Positions 63,084 to 64,000 of a stretch of 64,000 nucleotides of DNA are shown piece by piece. Position 1 is the stretch's first letter; every line of letters begins with the position of its first letter. Below the pieces are notes generated by a model. The model saw only the letters and a list, made by a program, of their open reading frames with translations, was not told the origin of the DNA and did not search any database. A program made the position numbers and the translations under genes. Source of the stretch: Platycnemis pennipes (Eukaryota > Arthropoda > Insecta > Odonata > Platycnemididae); NCBI GenBank assembly GCA_933228895.1, contig OW121848.1:138154615-138218614 (forward strand), given 5' to 3'.

Positions 63084-63238
63084 TCATGATCAATGATGAC
63101 TTCTTCCACATCTCTTAACCCTTTTCTAGCCACAGCCCTCAGTTTTTCCTTGAGAGATTTCCTCAAGTCTTCTTTGTTTTTATATATTTCTTTGATTTCA
63201 TGCAGTGTAATCAAGAGATACAAAAGCTTTTCCTGAAG
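63084..63238 (-). pseudogene. Unrecognised K/E-rich coding-like segment cut by LINE
   Basis: Minus strand, 51 codons without a stop. The composition is Lys/Glu/Leu-rich and suggests amphipathic helix: LHEIKEIYKNKEDLRKSL, KEKLRAVARKGLRDVEEVII. It stops being readable exactly where the LINE tail begins (63083) and upstream where the AT hairpin begins (63239). I do not know the family. It may be part of the older element or gene split by the LINE insertion. No start codon or splice site is apparent. Confidence 0.4.
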
Positions 63239-63264
63239 TATATATATATATATATACTTCAGGA
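63231..63264. repeat. 34-bp perfect AT palindrome
   Basis: TCCTGAAG, an AT-alternating centre and CTTCAGGA form a perfect palindrome. It can extrude as a cruciform. It sits 17 bases inside the right arm of the long inverted repeat. Confidence 0.9.
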
Positions 63265-63280
63265 TAGGCCCTATACTACA

Positions 63281-63867
63281 ATAATATCGAAGAGAAGTTG
63301 ATAAATACTACGCAAATTTTATCATCGCGATCAGTGTGCATCACAAAGTTACGTTGCCGATAGTTGATTATACGTATCATGAGGTTGGTATTTCCCTTTC
63401 GGTCTCATATTGGAAAAATAATTGAGAATGTCACTTGCGGCACGGTGTGGAATACTATAGCTTTATGCATTTTGAATGAGGAACTTTATTAAATTCCACA
63501 CTTTTACAATTGTGGAATAGAACCAAGTCGTATTTAACATGTTTGATGGAAAGAAATTGTACTTGATTTGTGTAAAGTTATGTTGGTAAGTAGCACTGAC
63601 AGGAAAAAAGATTCCTAAATTCGGTAAATATTCAGGTGTTTGTTTCAGCAATTATGGTTTTCCTTCGATGCGAGCAGGAATTAAAACATAAATCACACTC
63701 AATACGTTTCTCGGAACATAAATAGGAGACCTTCCCATAAGGTCCCTTGTAGGAGTAGGACGAGAGTACCAGTAGCGCCCGACGGCCAGTACTGGAAGTA
63801 AACGGACATTAAGGGGCCAAATATTTTCTATTGACGGCATAGGAAGATGCAGGGGGCTGCCCCAGGG
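63281..63867 (-). repeat. Right arm of long inverted repeat
   Basis: Near-identical reverse complement of 60757-61328. Outer end reads GCAGGGGGCTGCCCCAGGG (63849-63867). Relative to the left arm it has an alternative segment of about 25 bases at 63818-63848, where the left has an A-rich tract, so the arms differ at their outer edges while the middle is almost identical. Confidence 0.9.
63285..63425 (+). pseudogene. Unrecognised protein C-terminus, right copy
   Basis: Open for 46 codons after a stop at 63282 and ending TGA 63423-63425. Starts YRREVDKYYANF and ends SLSVSYWKNN, as at 61186-61328 on the other strand. It carries only the part within the inverted arm; the extra upstream coding of the left copy is missing. 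Confidence 0.4.
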
Positions 63868-64000
63868 TAAGCTTGTGGGAGTATTGTGCGGTTCACATTA
63901 ATATAAAATGCCGTTGTAATTCCCAATTAGGATTATTCCTCCTAGGACTCATACAAGTTATACTATTACCTACTCGGTTACTTTTCCTGTCCTCCTCATC
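63868..64000. other. Unassigned DNA at window end
   Basis: No recognisable feature in the last 133 bases. Confidence 0.4.

Overview
This window reads as non-coding DNA from a large, repeat-rich animal genome, most likely an arthropod and probably an insect. The background is AT-rich, has no long intact host gene, and is broken up by GC-rich CpG islands. All recognisable coding sequence belongs to non-LTR retrotransposons. The type of element (a CR1/Jockey-like family with a hexamer tail, an RTE-like APE/RT family, TAA-flanked MITEs, tRNA-like SINE pieces) fits an insect. A hemimetabolous or odonate origin is only a guess. I found no prokaryotic operon, no CRISPR array and no rRNA, and no tRNA that folds convincingly.

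Layout. 1-23.8 kb is mostly unassigned sequence with GC-rich islands (about 2.4-2.9, 10.4-11.1, 11.8-12.25, 14.75-15.2, 19.0-19.3 and 21.0-21.3 kb), two promoter-like sites, a palindrome with direct repeats at 3.6 kb, two tRNA-like SINE fragments (8.2 and 19.95 kb), a 57-bp direct repeat (15.9/16.4 kb), a Penelope-tail-like inverted repeat (18.1-18.35 kb) and a 220-bp MITE (21.68 kb). 23.8-32.1 kb holds a 5'-truncated CR1/Jockey-like LINE on the minus strand, a 195-bp MITE and an almost complete but inactivated RTE-like element on the plus strand. 32.1-56.0 kb has more GC-rich islands, one strongly decayed LINE (35.4-35.9 kb) and a 12-copy 23-bp minisatellite (53.4 kb). 56-64 kb is the most repeat-dense part: a decayed RTE-like C-terminus, a diverged LINE fragment, and a 3.1-kb structure with two near-identical inverted arms of about 0.57 kb enclosing a second copy of the 24-kb LINE.

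How the parts relate. The 23.8-kb and 62-kb LINE copies are one family in opposite orientations, sharing the RT C-terminus, the 3' UTR and the tail. The 62-kb copy appears to have landed inside an older coding-like unit. The inverted arms around it each carry the same outward-facing protein C-terminus. That nested structure is the least explained feature here and the best candidate for something new. I cannot identify its protein and do not claim a new system. Host gene models, if the window is intronic or promoter-proximal, would need transcript data.
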